NCBI GenBank assembly: GCA_937888615.1
Contig: CALABZ010000086.1
Location: 1 to 64,000 of the forward strand
Origin: an uncultured Lentisphaeria bacterium
Lineage (GTDB): Bacteria > Verrucomicrobiota > Lentisphaeria > Victivallales > Victivallaceae
DNA: 64,000 bases
Direction: 5' to 3'
Part shown: positions 8,154-17,229 of the stretch, in pieces
Layout: every line of letters begins with the position of its first letter
Position numbering within the stretch: the first letter of the stretch is position 1
Translations under genes and position numbers: made by a program
The notes under the pieces: generated by a model
The model's input: only the letters and a program-made list of their open reading frames with translations
Database searches by the model: none
What the model was told of the DNA's origin: nothing

Positions 8154-8843
8154 TTACAAAGCAAGGTTTATATCAGGATAAGCAACCTGCCCATTATGAC
8201 GCATGACGCCGCGCATATACCAGTTTACATGTCCGTCAAGATGAGCCCAGTTAGCACCTTCCAGATTTTTTTCCGAACCATGATTGCATTTCTTATCGGT
8301 ACTGGACATCTCTGGGAGTACAGAGACGTCCCCCACCAGAAATAGGCGCCCGGGATCGGTACTGCGCGTAGGCCGGTTATGGGCAAACCAATAGCCGCCG
8401 TCACTGTACTCACTATTCCACATGCCGATATAAGGCGTATAAGGAAATCCGGTGCCGTCACCTGACGCCCGTTGGGCCTCCGAGAGGTTTGCGTAATATC
8501 CGGTGGGGCATTGCACAATATCCCAAGAGCCGAAATATGGGCGAAGTTGAGTACCGCTTCCGCCCTCATTGGTAACTCCGCTGAATTTACTGCTACCATC
8601 GGCGACCGGTCGCCAGTTATGCGGATAAGCAGGGGAACGGGTAGGCATCGGCAGATTATCATCATTATCATTTGAATACATTATTACCGAAGTCGCAATT
8701 TGTTTCAGGTTGGATGCGCATTTGATAATCTGCGCTTTATTGCGTGCTTTGCTTAATGCCGGCAGCAGCATCGCGGCCAGGATCGCGATGATCGCGATCA
8801 CGACGAGGAGTTCGATGAGTGTGAAATTCTGGTCTTTTTTCAT
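8154..8843 (-). CDS. Pseudopilin-like secreted protein (module 1)
   Basis: The product has 229 residues, with AGGAAA upstream of the ATG at 8843. The N-terminus has a short basic leader and the type IV prepilin signature [20 protein letters not shown] (Glu at +5 of the mature protein), cleaved before F by prepilin peptidase. After the hydrophobic helix comes [20 protein letters not shown], then a globular C-terminal part with four Cys and a closing motif [11 protein letters not shown], a loose form (H-X14-DG) of the H-X9-DG motif of DUF1559-type PVC proteins. It lies 15 bases downstream of a large glycosidase-like gene, probably in its mRNA. Such proteins are abundant in Lentisphaerota and Planctomycetota, and the link to secreted enzymes suggests an export or surface-display role, which is unproven. 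Confidence 0.85.
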   Translation of the reverse strand: MKKDQNFTLIELLVVIAIIAILAAMLLPALSKARNKAQIIKCASNLKQIATSVIMYSNDNDDNLPMPTRSPAYPHNWRPVADGSSKFSGVTNEGGSGTQLRPYFGSWDIVQCPTGYYANLSEAQRASGDGTGFPYTPYIGMWNSEYSDGGYWFAHNRPTRSTDPGRLFLVGDVSVLPEMSSTDKKCNHGSEKNLEGANWAHLDGHVNWYMRGVMRHNGQVAYPDINLAL

Positions 8844-8858
8844 TCTACATTTCCTATG

Positions 8859-11501
8859 TTATTTTGCGTGGTCAAGTAATTCAAAATATGCATCTGCCGC
8901 TTCCTCTACGTCCTGATCATTTTGTCCGCCTATCCATATCGTATCCTGATTCAAACAATATAGGAAACCGCCTCTGCGCCACTGAATTTCTGCCCTGAGT
9001 TCCGAAGGCAGTTTGGCAGCATATTCAGGAAAATCAGTTATGGTTCCAATGATAATCGACTTTTTGCCCGGGATGGGTGCTTTACTGATTTGGATGGGAT
9101 TGACAGTCGCATATTTTCCCTCAAGAAAGCCGGTCTCCTGCGTCCAATTTCGGTGATTATAGTTGAGGGAGGCTTCACAATACGGATAGTACCGGTCAAC
9201 CATAATGCCAACGGTTTTGATATTGCGGGAAGGATTTTCCGTCAAAACGATCACAGCATTATTTTTTTTCTGATCCAGTGCGGTAAAGACCTTGGCTATG
9301 GTGGCCGGGGGCGATCCCCAAACGGTTTTTCCGGTGTATCCAAGTTCCAATGAATCGCCTTTGACAAGCTCAACCGTATTTTTTCGTCCCAACGTATTTC
9401 CGTTATGCCTGACTGAATCCAGAACCATGCCGTTAATCGCATATTTGTGCAGGGATAATACGGCATTTCCGGCCATCTCAACGATCCTGATGACAGCGGA
9501 AGTGAACCCTTTTGCATGAATTTCGGCAATCAGGTTTTCCGATCCGGTCACGGGAATGGCCGTGAAAGTTACGAGTTCTTTTGGGTCTAGGTGCAAATCG
9601 AACTCTATTTTGCCTCTTTCCATATGCTGCCTGATATCTTTTGGCTGATGCGGTAACAGAAGGTAGTCGCCGCTGCCGAAGTAGTCCGTTGAAACTTCAA
9701 TCCGGGTGTCAATCGCTTCCCGTTGCGGGTTGCTGATGGTCAGGATAGTATCCTTGCCATAACCGAAACGACCGAGATAAAGCTTGCTGGAATCCTTACC
9801 GGTCATGGCCGGGACCGGATTCCAACCCGCTTTTTTGAGCGAGATGATTTGTTGAATATGAGGGATAAAGAAATTTCCATTGTCATAGCAAACCGCCCAG
9901 TTCATGGGGCTGACACCCAACTGATAGCATTTCAATAACTGCATGGTCGCCAATTGCTTGTATACTTCCCGTTTCTGTTCCCGGGTTTTAATTTCTTTCC
10001 AGGCGATCGAATCATGGGTTTCGCCTGCCGCAATGCCGCTCCAGAAAGTCATCGGCTTGCGCCCGGACAAGACCCGCAAAGTCATGACCTGGTCCAGCCT
10101 GACCTCCGGCCCCCCTTCGAACATGACGCCGTCCGCATGAAAAACCCCCAGATAAGATTGTTTGCTCAACGCCATATTCATATAGACCGAGAGGCGTTCG
10201 CCACGAAAACTTTTCAGCGTATGTATATAATCGGCAAAATAGACCGGCAGGATCGTATCCGGAGTATAAATTTTGCCGTCTTCATCGAAGCAGCGTCCGG
10301 TAGCCCATTGCATCTGTCCCGAACCGTAATTATCCATGCTATGATTTGCCATGTCGAATGCAAAACCGTCGATCTTGTAATTTTCCGCGCAAAGCCGGAG
10401 TTCTTTCTCGATATAATCCTGCAATCCCGTCCCCGGGGTCCAGGTAAAATATGTCTTATTCCGATTGGCTTCGATGGAATAAAGTCCGGATATCATTTTT
10501 TCCCGGCCATGCTCATTCACAAAATGAGCGCCGGGATATTTATCCGCCAAAGTACCCATCATATCCTTGACCAATATATAAAAATACATTGCGGCACGGC
10601 GACTTCCAACATCAAATTTAGTTGTTACATCCTGCCGAAATTCCTCGAAAGTACCCTTCTTATGTTTGCGCAATCCATAAAAATTCAATGTTTCGGACTG
10701 TCCATTCTGCCACTGTTCCGGAATCGCATACCAATTGCCGGCCTCAAGCCATGGCGCGTAAGTCCATTCCCAGTTCAATTTCGAACGTCTGCCGGCATGC
10801 AATTGCAAAGGATGCTGGCTACCGCCCGCCAGATAATATCCGCCGATGCCGTATATGTTTTGATTGATACCGTCGGCGGGCTTGAACCAACCCGGATAAC
10901 AGTTGTAATATTGTTCAAGAGCATCAAGCCAGCCAAACCGGGGAATAAAATCCATCAGGATAAATCCCAGTTTCTGCTCCTTGAGGTTATCCAAAACCAT
11001 TGGGACCGATAACGTCAGGATGCTGTTCCCATTTTCCGTTGCCACCGCGGACTGAAATTCGCCCGCCACCGAGTCCGGCGTAATCCCCAACGCAATTCCT
11101 GCCTCCTGTCCATATGCACAAACAAAAGGCAAAGTGTCATAAGGTATTTTCCGGTTGAGACTGCCGTCTACCGGATGTACTTTGGCGCCATCATAATAAA
11201 ATACATTCTTATCCTGATTAAGTGTTTTTTCAAGGACGACACGCATCTTGTAGAATTGCTTACAGCTTTGCGGTACCCAAGCATTCAGCCGAATATCTTT
11301 GGCCATGTTTAAATCAATCAGGCTTATGTCACAAGTTATATCTTGATATTGCCAAGTCATCCGGTTCCTGGAAACTTTTACATTTCCTTTTATCTCCTGA
11401 TTGCCGATGTAAATCCTTATTTCACCGAGATTATTCGGTAAGGTAACCGCATATCCGCACATACACCAAAAGAAAAGTAACAATCCCCAATATTTATTCA
11501 T
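8859..11501 (-). CDS. Secreted TIM-barrel glycosidase-like protein
   Basis: The product has 880 residues with a signal peptide (MNKYWGLLLFFWCMCGYA). The N-terminal about 240 residues are beta-sandwich-like, as in enzymes whose barrel follows a sugar-binding fold. The centre resembles a glycosidase TIM barrel: TYFTWTPGTGLQDYIEKELR, then YKIDGFAFDMANHSM with a probable catalytic Asp, LSVYMNMALSKQSYLGVFHA, DGVMFEGGPEVRLDQ, and MTFWSGIAAG. The C-terminal about 300 residues are again beta-rich, and the protein ends EEAADAYFELLDHAK. I cannot name a GH family. Its start overlaps the stop of the CBM-like gene (TAATG), so the two are translationally coupled, and the pseudopilin gene follows. The likely role is extracellular or periplasmic attack on a complex glycan. 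Confidence 0.65.
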   Translation of the reverse strand: MNKYWGLLLFFWCMCGYAVTLPNNLGEIRIYIGNQEIKGNVKVSRNRMTWQYQDITCDISLIDLNMAKDIRLNAWVPQSCKQFYKMRVVLEKTLNQDKNVFYYDGAKVHPVDGSLNRKIPYDTLPFVCAYGQEAGIALGITPDSVAGEFQSAVATENGNSILTLSVPMVLDNLKEQKLGFILMDFIPRFGWLDALEQYYNCYPGWFKPADGINQNIYGIGGYYLAGGSQHPLQLHAGRRSKLNWEWTYAPWLEAGNWYAIPEQWQNGQSETLNFYGLRKHKKGTFEEFRQDVTTKFDVGSRRAAMYFYILVKDMMGTLADKYPGAHFVNEHGREKMISGLYSIEANRNKTYFTWTPGTGLQDYIEKELRLCAENYKIDGFAFDMANHSMDNYGSGQMQWATGRCFDEDGKIYTPDTILPVYFADYIHTLKSFRGERLSVYMNMALSKQSYLGVFHADGVMFEGGPEVRLDQVMTLRVLSGRKPMTFWSGIAAGETHDSIAWKEIKTREQKREVYKQLATMQLLKCYQLGVSPMNWAVCYDNGNFFIPHIQQIISLKKAGWNPVPAMTGKDSSKLYLGRFGYGKDTILTISNPQREAIDTRIEVSTDYFGSGDYLLLPHQPKDIRQHMERGKIEFDLHLDPKELVTFTAIPVTGSENLIAEIHAKGFTSAVIRIVEMAGNAVLSLHKYAINGMVLDSVRHNGNTLGRKNTVELVKGDSLELGYTGKTVWGSPPATIAKVFTALDQKKNNAVIVLTENPSRNIKTVGIMVDRYYPYCEASLNYNHRNWTQETGFLEGKYATVNPIQISKAPIPGKKSIIIGTITDFPEYAAKLPSELRAEIQWRRGGFLYCLNQDTIWIGGQNDQDVEEAADAYFELLDHAK

Positions 11502-12361
11502 TAGAAAACTCCGTTATATGTCTTGCCATTGATTGTAGTTATGACCCATTTATACGACTCTTTGCAGGAGGGTAGCTCCATGGATACGGATGATTTCTCC
11601 CGGTCCGGTTTCAACTTGAATTCGGCGAGTTGTTTATTGGTGGAGTCATGCACCGTCATACTCGCCAACGCATATCCGCTCACCTCAAACCGGACACGGC
11701 GTTTTGCTTCTCCCAGATAAGGATTCTGGAGTAGTATCCAACCGGCCGAACCAAAATAAGCCCCGGCCCTGAAATCGTAATCCGTAACCCCTTGCGACAA
11801 GGGGACCGTAAATTCCAGACTTAGCGTATACCACTCATCTTTGTTATGCCCCTTGACAAATTGCGGGTCAACAAACAAACCAATTTCGTCCGCAGACTCC
11901 TTACTTCTGCTGCCATCAATGTACGAAAAAATTCGAGTCTGGCTTAACGGAGGATTAAGAGGATTTTTTCCGTCATGCCATTGTTCGGTCTGAAGCCACA
12001 ATAAAGTCCTTGTGTTTTCAGATTTGATATCGATCCTGGCATAATAAGTGACCCCTTCCTTAACCGGTATGGGCTTTGCCTGGCTCCAGTAGCCCGGCAA
12101 GTCCCCGGGAGTATCAATGCGCAACATATTACAGCCGGATTGAGAATTTTTCTCTACCCTACCCTGAATTCCTTTACCATTGGCCATATTGGAAAAAACC
12201 CAGCCATCTGGAAATTTTTTGCCGTTCCTATTTTGAAAATTCGGATTTTCCAATAAGTTTGGAGAATAGGTCGTTCTGATTTTCACCTCCGGTTTTTCTG
12301 CGAATACTCCATGGCATATCAGCGAAATAAGACACATCAACACATAACTCTGAATTTTCAT
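11501..12361 (-). CDS. Secreted carbohydrate-binding-like protein
   Basis: The product has 286 residues with a signal peptide (MKIQSYVLMCLISLICHGVFA). Residues about 33-215 look like a CBM-type jelly roll: NLLENPNFQNRNGKKFPDGW, GCNMLRIDTPG, PVKEGVTYYARIDIKSENT, DEWYTLSLEFTVP, and YFGSAGWILLQNPYLGEAKR. This is the usual form of CBM4/9/16-like domains in which a feature of the glycan is bound on the concave face. The last about 70 residues form a small beta domain. There is no catalytic motif. It is the first gene of the module, read from a promoter that overlaps the divergent AraC-type regulator promoter. The function as a binding partner of the enzyme downstream is inferred. Confidence 0.6.
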   Translation of the reverse strand: MKIQSYVLMCLISLICHGVFAEKPEVKIRTTYSPNLLENPNFQNRNGKKFPDGWVFSNMANGKGIQGRVEKNSQSGCNMLRIDTPGDLPGYWSQAKPIPVKEGVTYYARIDIKSENTRTLLWLQTEQWHDGKNPLNPPLSQTRIFSYIDGSRSKESADEIGLFVDPQFVKGHNKDEWYTLSLEFTVPLSQGVTDYDFRAGAYFGSAGWILLQNPYLGEAKRRVRFEVSGYALASMTVHDSTNKQLAEFKLKPDREKSSVSMELPSCKESYKWVITTINGKTYNGVF

Positions 12362-12401
12362 TTTTCATTAATCTTCCTTCTGTTATTTTGCCCACATTTT
12401 T

Positions 12402-12430
12402 ATTATACATGGATTGAATTATAAAAACAA
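12402..12430 (-). promoter_or_regulatory. Promoter of carbohydrate module 1
   Basis: On the minus strand TTGTTT (12430-12425), a 17-base spacer and a perfect TATAAT (12407-12402) lie upstream of the start at 12361, with AGAAGGAAG as ribosome binding site. Confidence 0.65.
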
Positions 12431-12441
12431 TGATCTATATT
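12414..12441 (+). promoter_or_regulatory. Promoter of AraC-type regulator
   Basis: TTGAAT (12414-12419), 16 bases, TATATT (12436-12441). It overlaps the divergent minus-strand promoter almost completely, so one bound regulator could control both. Confidence 0.5.
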
Positions 12442-12483
12442 ATCAAATATTGTATCATATTATCACTTAAAAAGCGTTCAGTT

Positions 12484-13377
12484 ATGGAAATTGATAAAAT
12501 CTGGCCTGACTCTATCATCATGAAGGCCAATTTCAAGGCCTTTAAATCAGGCGAAATTTTCAAACATTCGCAAGTGCAGAGCCGCTTTTTCGTCTGGTGC
12601 AAGAGCGGTCACGGAAGGATTATCGTCAATAGCCGGGATTTTGAACTCAATGCCGGAGATTACTTTTTCCTGCCATGGTGCCACCGGATCGATTATCACG
12701 CCTCCGACGACAATCCGTTCGCCATAAACTGTCTCCACCTCATCCCCCGTTACCCCCGCGACCGCAGGGTTCTGTTTCGCATCTTCCATTCCCATTATGC
12801 GCAAAGCGAGGAGTACCAGATCCGCCGCGACGCAGCCCTGCCCGGTTTCGAAGGAATCATCCATGGGCGGTTAGCGCCCTACAATCCGCTGATCCTCCTC
12901 TCTGAATTCATCATCGCCCGATTTCTGCAAGTGCCGAAAAACGAAGACCTGATGCGCCGCCTGGCCGGACTGTTCGTGCATGAACTGATCGTCCAGACCT
13001 CCACCCACGGACACAGGGTGCGCATCCGCAAGTCGGAAGATTTCCCGTGGCCGTTGCGGCAAATGATGGATGCCATCGAAATCCTGGTCGAAGAACCGAT
13101 CCCCAATGAGATTTTGCAGTATTACAGCAAAAAATCCATTCCCACGATCCACCGGCTCTTCAAGCGTTATTTGAACATGACGCCGCGAAACTGGATCAAT
13201 CAGCGCAAAATACTCCACGCCGCCGACCTGATCAGCAATAGCGAACTGACCATGACCGAAGTGGCGAACCGCATCTGCATAAACGATAAGTTTTACTTTT
13301 CCAGGCTCTTCAAGAAACATATGAAAATCACCGCCGCCGAATATCGACGGCTTTACCAGTACAGCCGCCAGAGCTGA
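12484..13377 (+). CDS. AraC-family transcriptional regulator
   Basis: The product has 297 residues. The ATG at 12484 (MEIDKIWPDS) is preferred over the upstream 12430 ATG, which lies inside the putative promoter. Residues about 20-100 form a cupin-type ligand domain (FFVWCKSGHGRIIVN, FELNAGDYFFLPWCHRIDYH). The C-terminal about 100 residues carry two helix-turn-helix motifs: NEILQYYSKKSIPTIHRLFK, LNMTPRNWINQRKILHAADL and MTEVANRICINDKFYFSRLF, ending in KITAAEYRR. This is the typical XylS/AraC DNA-binding unit. It is divergent from the CBM/glycosidase/pseudopilin operon, so it probably senses the glycan product and activates that operon. The inducer is unknown. A weak stem followed by a T-run lies after the stop (13385-13416). 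Confidence 0.85.
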   Translation: MEIDKIWPDSIIMKANFKAFKSGEIFKHSQVQSRFFVWCKSGHGRIIVNSRDFELNAGDYFFLPWCHRIDYHASDDNPFAINCLHLIPRYPRDRRVLFRIFHSHYAQSEEYQIRRDAALPGFEGIIHGRLAPYNPLILLSEFIIARFLQVPKNEDLMRRLAGLFVHELIVQTSTHGHRVRIRKSEDFPWPLRQMMDAIEILVEEPIPNEILQYYSKKSIPTIHRLFKRYLNMTPRNWINQRKILHAADLISNSELTMTEVANRICINDKFYFSRLFKKHMKITAAEYRRLYQYSRQS

Positions 13378-13421
13378 TCCGGCTTGACGGATTATTTTCG
13401 TCATTTCCGTTTTTTGTGCTG

Positions 13422-13450
13422 TTGATTTATGGTCTGCCGGTGAGTATAAT
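13422..13450 (+). promoter_or_regulatory. Sigma-70-type promoter of esterase gene
   Basis: TTGATT (13422-13427), 17 bases, TATAAT (13445-13450), followed by CAGGAGA upstream of the ATG at 13483. Confidence 0.65.
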
Positions 13451-13482
13451 ATACGGGATATATACAATCAGGAGACCGATAG

Positions 13483-14538
13483 ATGAGTTACCAACGCAAT
13501 ACCAGTCCGCAGAAAATGTTTTTGGCCATGGCAAAAGCCCATCCCCCTATTCATTCTTTCCGCGATGAGGATGATTTCCCCGCCTGGAAGCATGAGGTCC
13601 GGCCGAAAGTACTGGCCACCCTCGGCGACTTCCCGGCACGAGTACCGCTCAACCCCGAATTGATCGTCGAATGGAACGAGGACGGCCTCCGCAAACGGCG
13701 CTATCTGATCGACGTATCGGAATATATTTCCGCCGAGGTAATCGTGGCCTGCCCCGAAAACCTGCCGGAACGAGCCCGGCTGCCCGCCATTCTGTGCTGC
13801 CACGGCCACGGCCCCTTCGGCATGGCCCCGGTCATGGGCGAGCGGGCCAGCGCAGAAATACGCCAATCCATCGACTCCCACAATTATGATTACGGCCACC
13901 AGATGGCCAAAAAAGGATTCGTCACCTATGCCATTGACTGGATCGGTTTCGGTGGCCGCAACGACAACGGCAAGCCGAATCTCCGCATGATGACCGCCAG
14001 CGACTGGTGCAACCAATTTTACCTGCATGCAACCATGCTCGGCATGACCTCGCTGTCCATCAATATCACCCACGGAATGGCCGCCACCGACTTCGTCTCC
14101 GGCCTGCCTTATGTGGATGCGGAACGGCTCGGCGTCATGGGATTGTCCGGCGGCGGCACCATGTCGCTGTGGATGGGGCTATGCGATGACCGCATCAAAG
14201 CGGTGGAAGTTATCTGCTACAGCAACCTGTGGGCCGATTTCGGGCTGAACGACATCAACTACTGCGGCATGCAAGTGGCTCCCGGACTGTTCAAACTGGT
14301 GGACGTGCCGGAATTGCAGGGATTGCTTGCGCCAAAGCCGCTGCTGGTCGATATCGGTATTTACGATCCGTGTTTCCTGGTGGAAAGCGCCATGCGCTGT
14401 TACCGCAAGGTCGAGAAAATTTACCGGAAAGCCGAAGCCTCCGACCGTTTGGAATTGGATCTGTTCCCCGGCCCTCACGCCTGGAGCGGCAGGAAAGCCC
14501 CCGGTTTCTTCGGCAAATATCTCGGAAATAAACACTGA
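13483..14538 (+). CDS. Alpha/beta hydrolase, acetyl-xylan-esterase-like
   Basis: The product has 351 residues with no signal peptide, so it is probably cytoplasmic. The fold is that of a dienelactone hydrolase/acetyl xylan esterase: LPAILCCHGHGPFGM (oxyanion hole strand), FVTYAIDWIGFGGR, nucleophile Ser in LGVMGLSGGGTMSLWMG, acid in LLVDIGIYDPCFLVESAM, and His in LFPGPHAWSGRKAPGFF. The size fits this family. It has its own promoter and is convergent with the rhamnose mutarotase gene. The likely role is de-esterification of imported oligosaccharides, but the substrate cannot be told from sequence. Confidence 0.75.
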   Translation: MSYQRNTSPQKMFLAMAKAHPPIHSFRDEDDFPAWKHEVRPKVLATLGDFPARVPLNPELIVEWNEDGLRKRRYLIDVSEYISAEVIVACPENLPERARLPAILCCHGHGPFGMAPVMGERASAEIRQSIDSHNYDYGHQMAKKGFVTYAIDWIGFGGRNDNGKPNLRMMTASDWCNQFYLHATMLGMTSLSINITHGMAATDFVSGLPYVDAERLGVMGLSGGGTMSLWMGLCDDRIKAVEVICYSNLWADFGLNDINYCGMQVAPGLFKLVDVPELQGLLAPKPLLVDIGIYDPCFLVESAMRCYRKVEKIYRKAEASDRLELDLFPGPHAWSGRKAPGFFGKYLGNKH

Positions 14539-14548
14539 AACGCGGCGG

Positions 14549-14863
14549 TCACTGGTGGAAAACTTCCTCCATGTCCGCCCACCATTCGTCCGCGGCGGCG
14601 GAGGCGACCGGTTCCTGGCAGGGATCGGTCTCGGCAAGCCAGACTCGGGTCATGCCGGAAAGTTTTTCCATATCGCGCTGATGATCGTCGCCGATGTATT
14701 CATAATAAGAGAAGAGATAGCCGTCCCGGTAGAAAATGCTGTAATTCCGAATGTTGCATTCGGTAATCGCCGCGGTCACTTCCGGGTACGGATTGGCATG
14801 CAGTTTCTTGTAATACGCGAGTTTTTCCGGTTTGACCTTGATGACTTTGCCGTAACGTTTCAT
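14549..14863 (-). CDS. rhaM: L-rhamnose mutarotase
   Basis: The product has 104 residues, the usual length. Family motifs are MKRYGKVIKVKPEKLAYYKK at the start, CNIRNYSIF, LFSYYEYIGDD, WLAETDPCQEPV and WWADMEEVFHQ at the end. The enzyme interconverts alpha and beta anomers of L-rhamnose, feeding rhamnose isomerase. It lies 42 bases downstream of a six-hairpin glycosidase-like gene on the same strand, with AAGGA as ribosome binding site, which suggests that the operon handles a rhamnose-containing glycan. No rhamnose isomerase, kinase or aldolase is in the window. Confidence 0.9.
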   Translation of the reverse strand: MKRYGKVIKVKPEKLAYYKKLHANPYPEVTAAITECNIRNYSIFYRDGYLFSYYEYIGDDHQRDMEKLSGMTRVWLAETDPCQEPVASAAADEWWADMEEVFHQ

Positions 14864-14905
14864 TTTTATCGATTCCTTGTATTGTCAGGTTAAAAACTAC
14901 CGACC

Positions 14906-16186
14906 TTATTCGCTCAATCCCCGGATTTTCCCCACGCGCTGCAATACCGCCAATGGTTCGGTAACGCTGGTCATATAGATGGGATTCTGCCGGTAATTGC
15001 CATCGGAATGCATACATTCCCAGGGCGATCCAAAGTCCGGTCCCTGCCGGTAATCACCCTCCCGAAGCTCTTGAAAATATTCTTTCAACAGCCCGGAAGC
15101 CAGTTCTTCGTTTACCCGGGCGACAGCATAGGCCACCCACCCGACAGGCGTCCCCCAATAAGCACCGTTCTGATAAGTATTTTTCTTCGGCAGCGCCGAT
15201 TCCCAGGCGGTTGTCGAATTAAAATCGGCATCAGTCGGCACATGGCGAATATTGCCTTTCCAACTAATCGTGTCCTGTTCAACAGCCCGTGCCAAGGTCC
15301 GGCACAGAGAATCCGCGGATTGCGGATTCAGCAGACCGTAATATACGGCAAACGCGGAGCCCCAGACATCCGGCTGTGCACTCTTCCCCGTACTGGCTTT
15401 CAACAAGCCATACTCATGGGTGAAAAACCGGGGAATATTTTCCGTAATCAGGGAGGCGAGGTCCGAATATTTCTCATATTTTTCCCAATTCCCATCCAGC
15501 CGGAACAAATCGGCCAACTGCAAGGCGGCACGGCAACGGAGCAACGAGCAGAAAAGCAATTCGCCGGTGTGTTCAATCGCATCGGTAAAGCCGAAAGACA
15601 CACCGCGGTTGGCCTCGCCGCAGCAAACCATGATGCCTTCTTTCTCGACCGGCGGCACGTTGAACGCCATTTCCAGTCGATCTAAAAGGGAAATCCCGGC
15701 GACTTCCGTCTTCAGCACGGTGATATCGTGTTTCTGATCAACCAGTTGCCAGGCCATTTCCGTGAAATAAAAATGATCGTCCAGAGAGGGGAGATATCCC
15801 CATTTTTTGCCGCCCTGCCCTTCATAATCATCGATTGTACCCGGGAAAAAGATCGGTTTCCCGTCAAAACTGATATGGTCCGGGATCGCCCCTTTCGGGA
15901 CAAAACTGCCGCTGGGGGTGTGCCAATCGTGGTCGGACTGGTGCTTTGCGGTCAAAAGCAATGCGTGCAACTGTTCATCCTGCCGAATCAGGCCGCATCC
16001 CTGCGACATGGCGAAATCCCGAATCCAGAATGCCGGATAACCAGCGCCTCCACCGGGACGAATCAACGTATGGCCTGTCAGATTCGGTCCGAATTTTCCG
16101 ACATATTCTCCCGGGCGCACCCTGGCGGCCTCGATCACGGCTTCCGCCAATTCCGTCAAATACCGCAAATCCTCAACTAAAACCAT
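14906..16186 (-). CDS. Six-hairpin (alpha/alpha)6 glycosidase-like protein
   Basis: The product has 426 residues with no signal peptide. GGAG lies 7 bases before the ATG at 16186. The sequence has the helix-rich pattern of (alpha/alpha)6-barrel glycosidases: PAFWIRDFAMSQGCGLIRQD (conserved W-x-R-D near the N-terminus), SLDDHFYFTEMAWQLVDQ, FGFTDAIEHTGELLFCSLLR, DVWGSAFAVYYGLL, NGAYWGTPVGWVAYAVARVN and GSPWECMHSDG. Such enzymes include GH78 rhamnosidases and unsaturated-uronyl hydrolases. The next gene is rhaM, so cleavage of rhamnosyl or rhamnogalacturonan-type oligosaccharides is plausible, though no family can be fixed. Confidence 0.65.
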   Translation of the reverse strand: MVLVEDLRYLTELAEAVIEAARVRPGEYVGKFGPNLTGHTLIRPGGGAGYPAFWIRDFAMSQGCGLIRQDEQLHALLLTAKHQSDHDWHTPSGSFVPKGAIPDHISFDGKPIFFPGTIDDYEGQGGKKWGYLPSLDDHFYFTEMAWQLVDQKHDITVLKTEVAGISLLDRLEMAFNVPPVEKEGIMVCCGEANRGVSFGFTDAIEHTGELLFCSLLRCRAALQLADLFRLDGNWEKYEKYSDLASLITENIPRFFTHEYGLLKASTGKSAQPDVWGSAFAVYYGLLNPQSADSLCRTLARAVEQDTISWKGNIRHVPTDADFNSTTAWESALPKKNTYQNGAYWGTPVGWVAYAVARVNEELASGLLKEYFQELREGDYRQGPDFGSPWECMHSDGNYRQNPIYMTSVTEPLAVLQRVGKIRGLSE

Positions 16187-16287
16187 CTTCCGACTCCAGT
16201 TCGGCCTTAATGTTTACAGATATCAATGAGTTCCGTATTGAACGTCATTTCCCACTCCGCAACTCCACTGTTGGAACTTTTATTAAT

Positions 16288-17061
16288 TTACACACACTTC
16301 AGAATAAAATCAACAATCGGTTGCGGATTTTCCAGACAATGCGGATGATGGGCGGCGCCCTTCTTGCAGATGGTTTCGATCTCTCCGCCCAGCGCCCGAT
16401 AACGGGACACGACCAGCAGGGTGTTTTCCGAGGCCGGGACCACCTCGTCGGCATCCCCGTAGACATGGAGGATCGGGACGTGCGCCCGAGCCAGGGGCTC
16501 GAGATTATCCACCGGATTGCCGGGAAACGCCAGCGCCTGTTCCTCCGTCATGCCCCACGCGGCCAGGCAATTCCGCCATCCGGCCGCCTCGCCCGGCCCG
16601 ACGCCCCGACCGCCTGGCCAGCTTTTGAAATCGCAAACCGGGTTATCAAGGTACAGGCAATAGACTTTGTCGGTATTTTTCGCCGCCCAGGAGTAGACGT
16701 CAAGCCCGCCGCGGCTGTAGCCGACCGGGACGCAGCGCGTGTCGAATCCAAGGGATTCCGTCAGAAAACGGTAAAGCAGGTCGAAATGGCGATTCGACTC
16801 CGGCGAACCGTACAGTTCGTCGATTTCGATATGGACCACATACCACCCCAGTTTCAGCATCGCCCAATCGGCATTCGGAAACGCCCCGAAAAAGCGCGCG
16901 CGCCAATACCAATGTTTCTCCGGCGCCGGTTCGCAGTCCGGCTCCACCACAATGCATTTGAGTCCGTTCAGGGTGAAATCATGGCGGCGAAACCCGCACC
17001 AGAGGGAAGCGGTGCCGGGAAAATCCGTGTCGAACATGTCATTTTGTGAGATCATCTGCAT
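16288..17061 (-). CDS. Alpha/beta hydrolase (serine esterase-like)
   Basis: The product has 257 residues. The ATG at 17061 (MQMISQND) is preferred because AAAGGA lies 8 bases upstream; the ATG at 17070 overlaps that site. A catalytic triad can be seen: Ser in CVPVGYSRGGLDVYSW, Asp in ILHVYGDADEVVPAS, His in KKGAAHHPHCLENP. KCIVVEPDCEPAPEKHWYWR in the first strand region resembles carbohydrate esterase-like hydrolases that act on acylated sugars. It is in the same direction as the neighbouring glycosidase genes but 101 bases from the next, so it may be a separate unit. The substrate is unknown. Confidence 0.65.
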   Translation of the reverse strand: MQMISQNDMFDTDFPGTASLWCGFRRHDFTLNGLKCIVVEPDCEPAPEKHWYWRARFFGAFPNADWAMLKLGWYVVHIEIDELYGSPESNRHFDLLYRFLTESLGFDTRCVPVGYSRGGLDVYSWAAKNTDKVYCLYLDNPVCDFKSWPGGRGVGPGEAAGWRNCLAAWGMTEEQALAFPGNPVDNLEPLARAHVPILHVYGDADEVVPASENTLLVVSRYRALGGEIETICKKGAAHHPHCLENPQPIVDFILKCV

Positions 17062-17229
17062 CAAAAGCATCCTTTATAATCAATCAGGCAACAATGTTAT
17101 AAATCGGGGTAAACGGCGTTTTTCATCCGAGCACCGTAAGGTGCGCGATCATGAAATTTACACCATTTACCCCGTCCTGTCAACAGGTGAATGACATTCT
17201 GATCTTCATATTTTTCGAATACGAACCGA

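Noticed and set aside
9954..11012. 352-codon plus-strand frame opposite the glycosidase-like gene
   Set aside because: Antisense to a secreted protein with signal peptide and operon context; no start site signal.
15008..15685. Long plus-strand frame opposite the six-hairpin glycosidase gene
   Set aside because: It is antisense to a gene with clear family motifs and has Arg/Pro/Gln-rich shadow composition.
17122..17135. Small hairpin GCACC-GTAA-GGTGC between esterase and pseudopilin genes
   Set aside because: The stem is only 5 bp and no T-run follows on either strand, so a terminator call is not supported.
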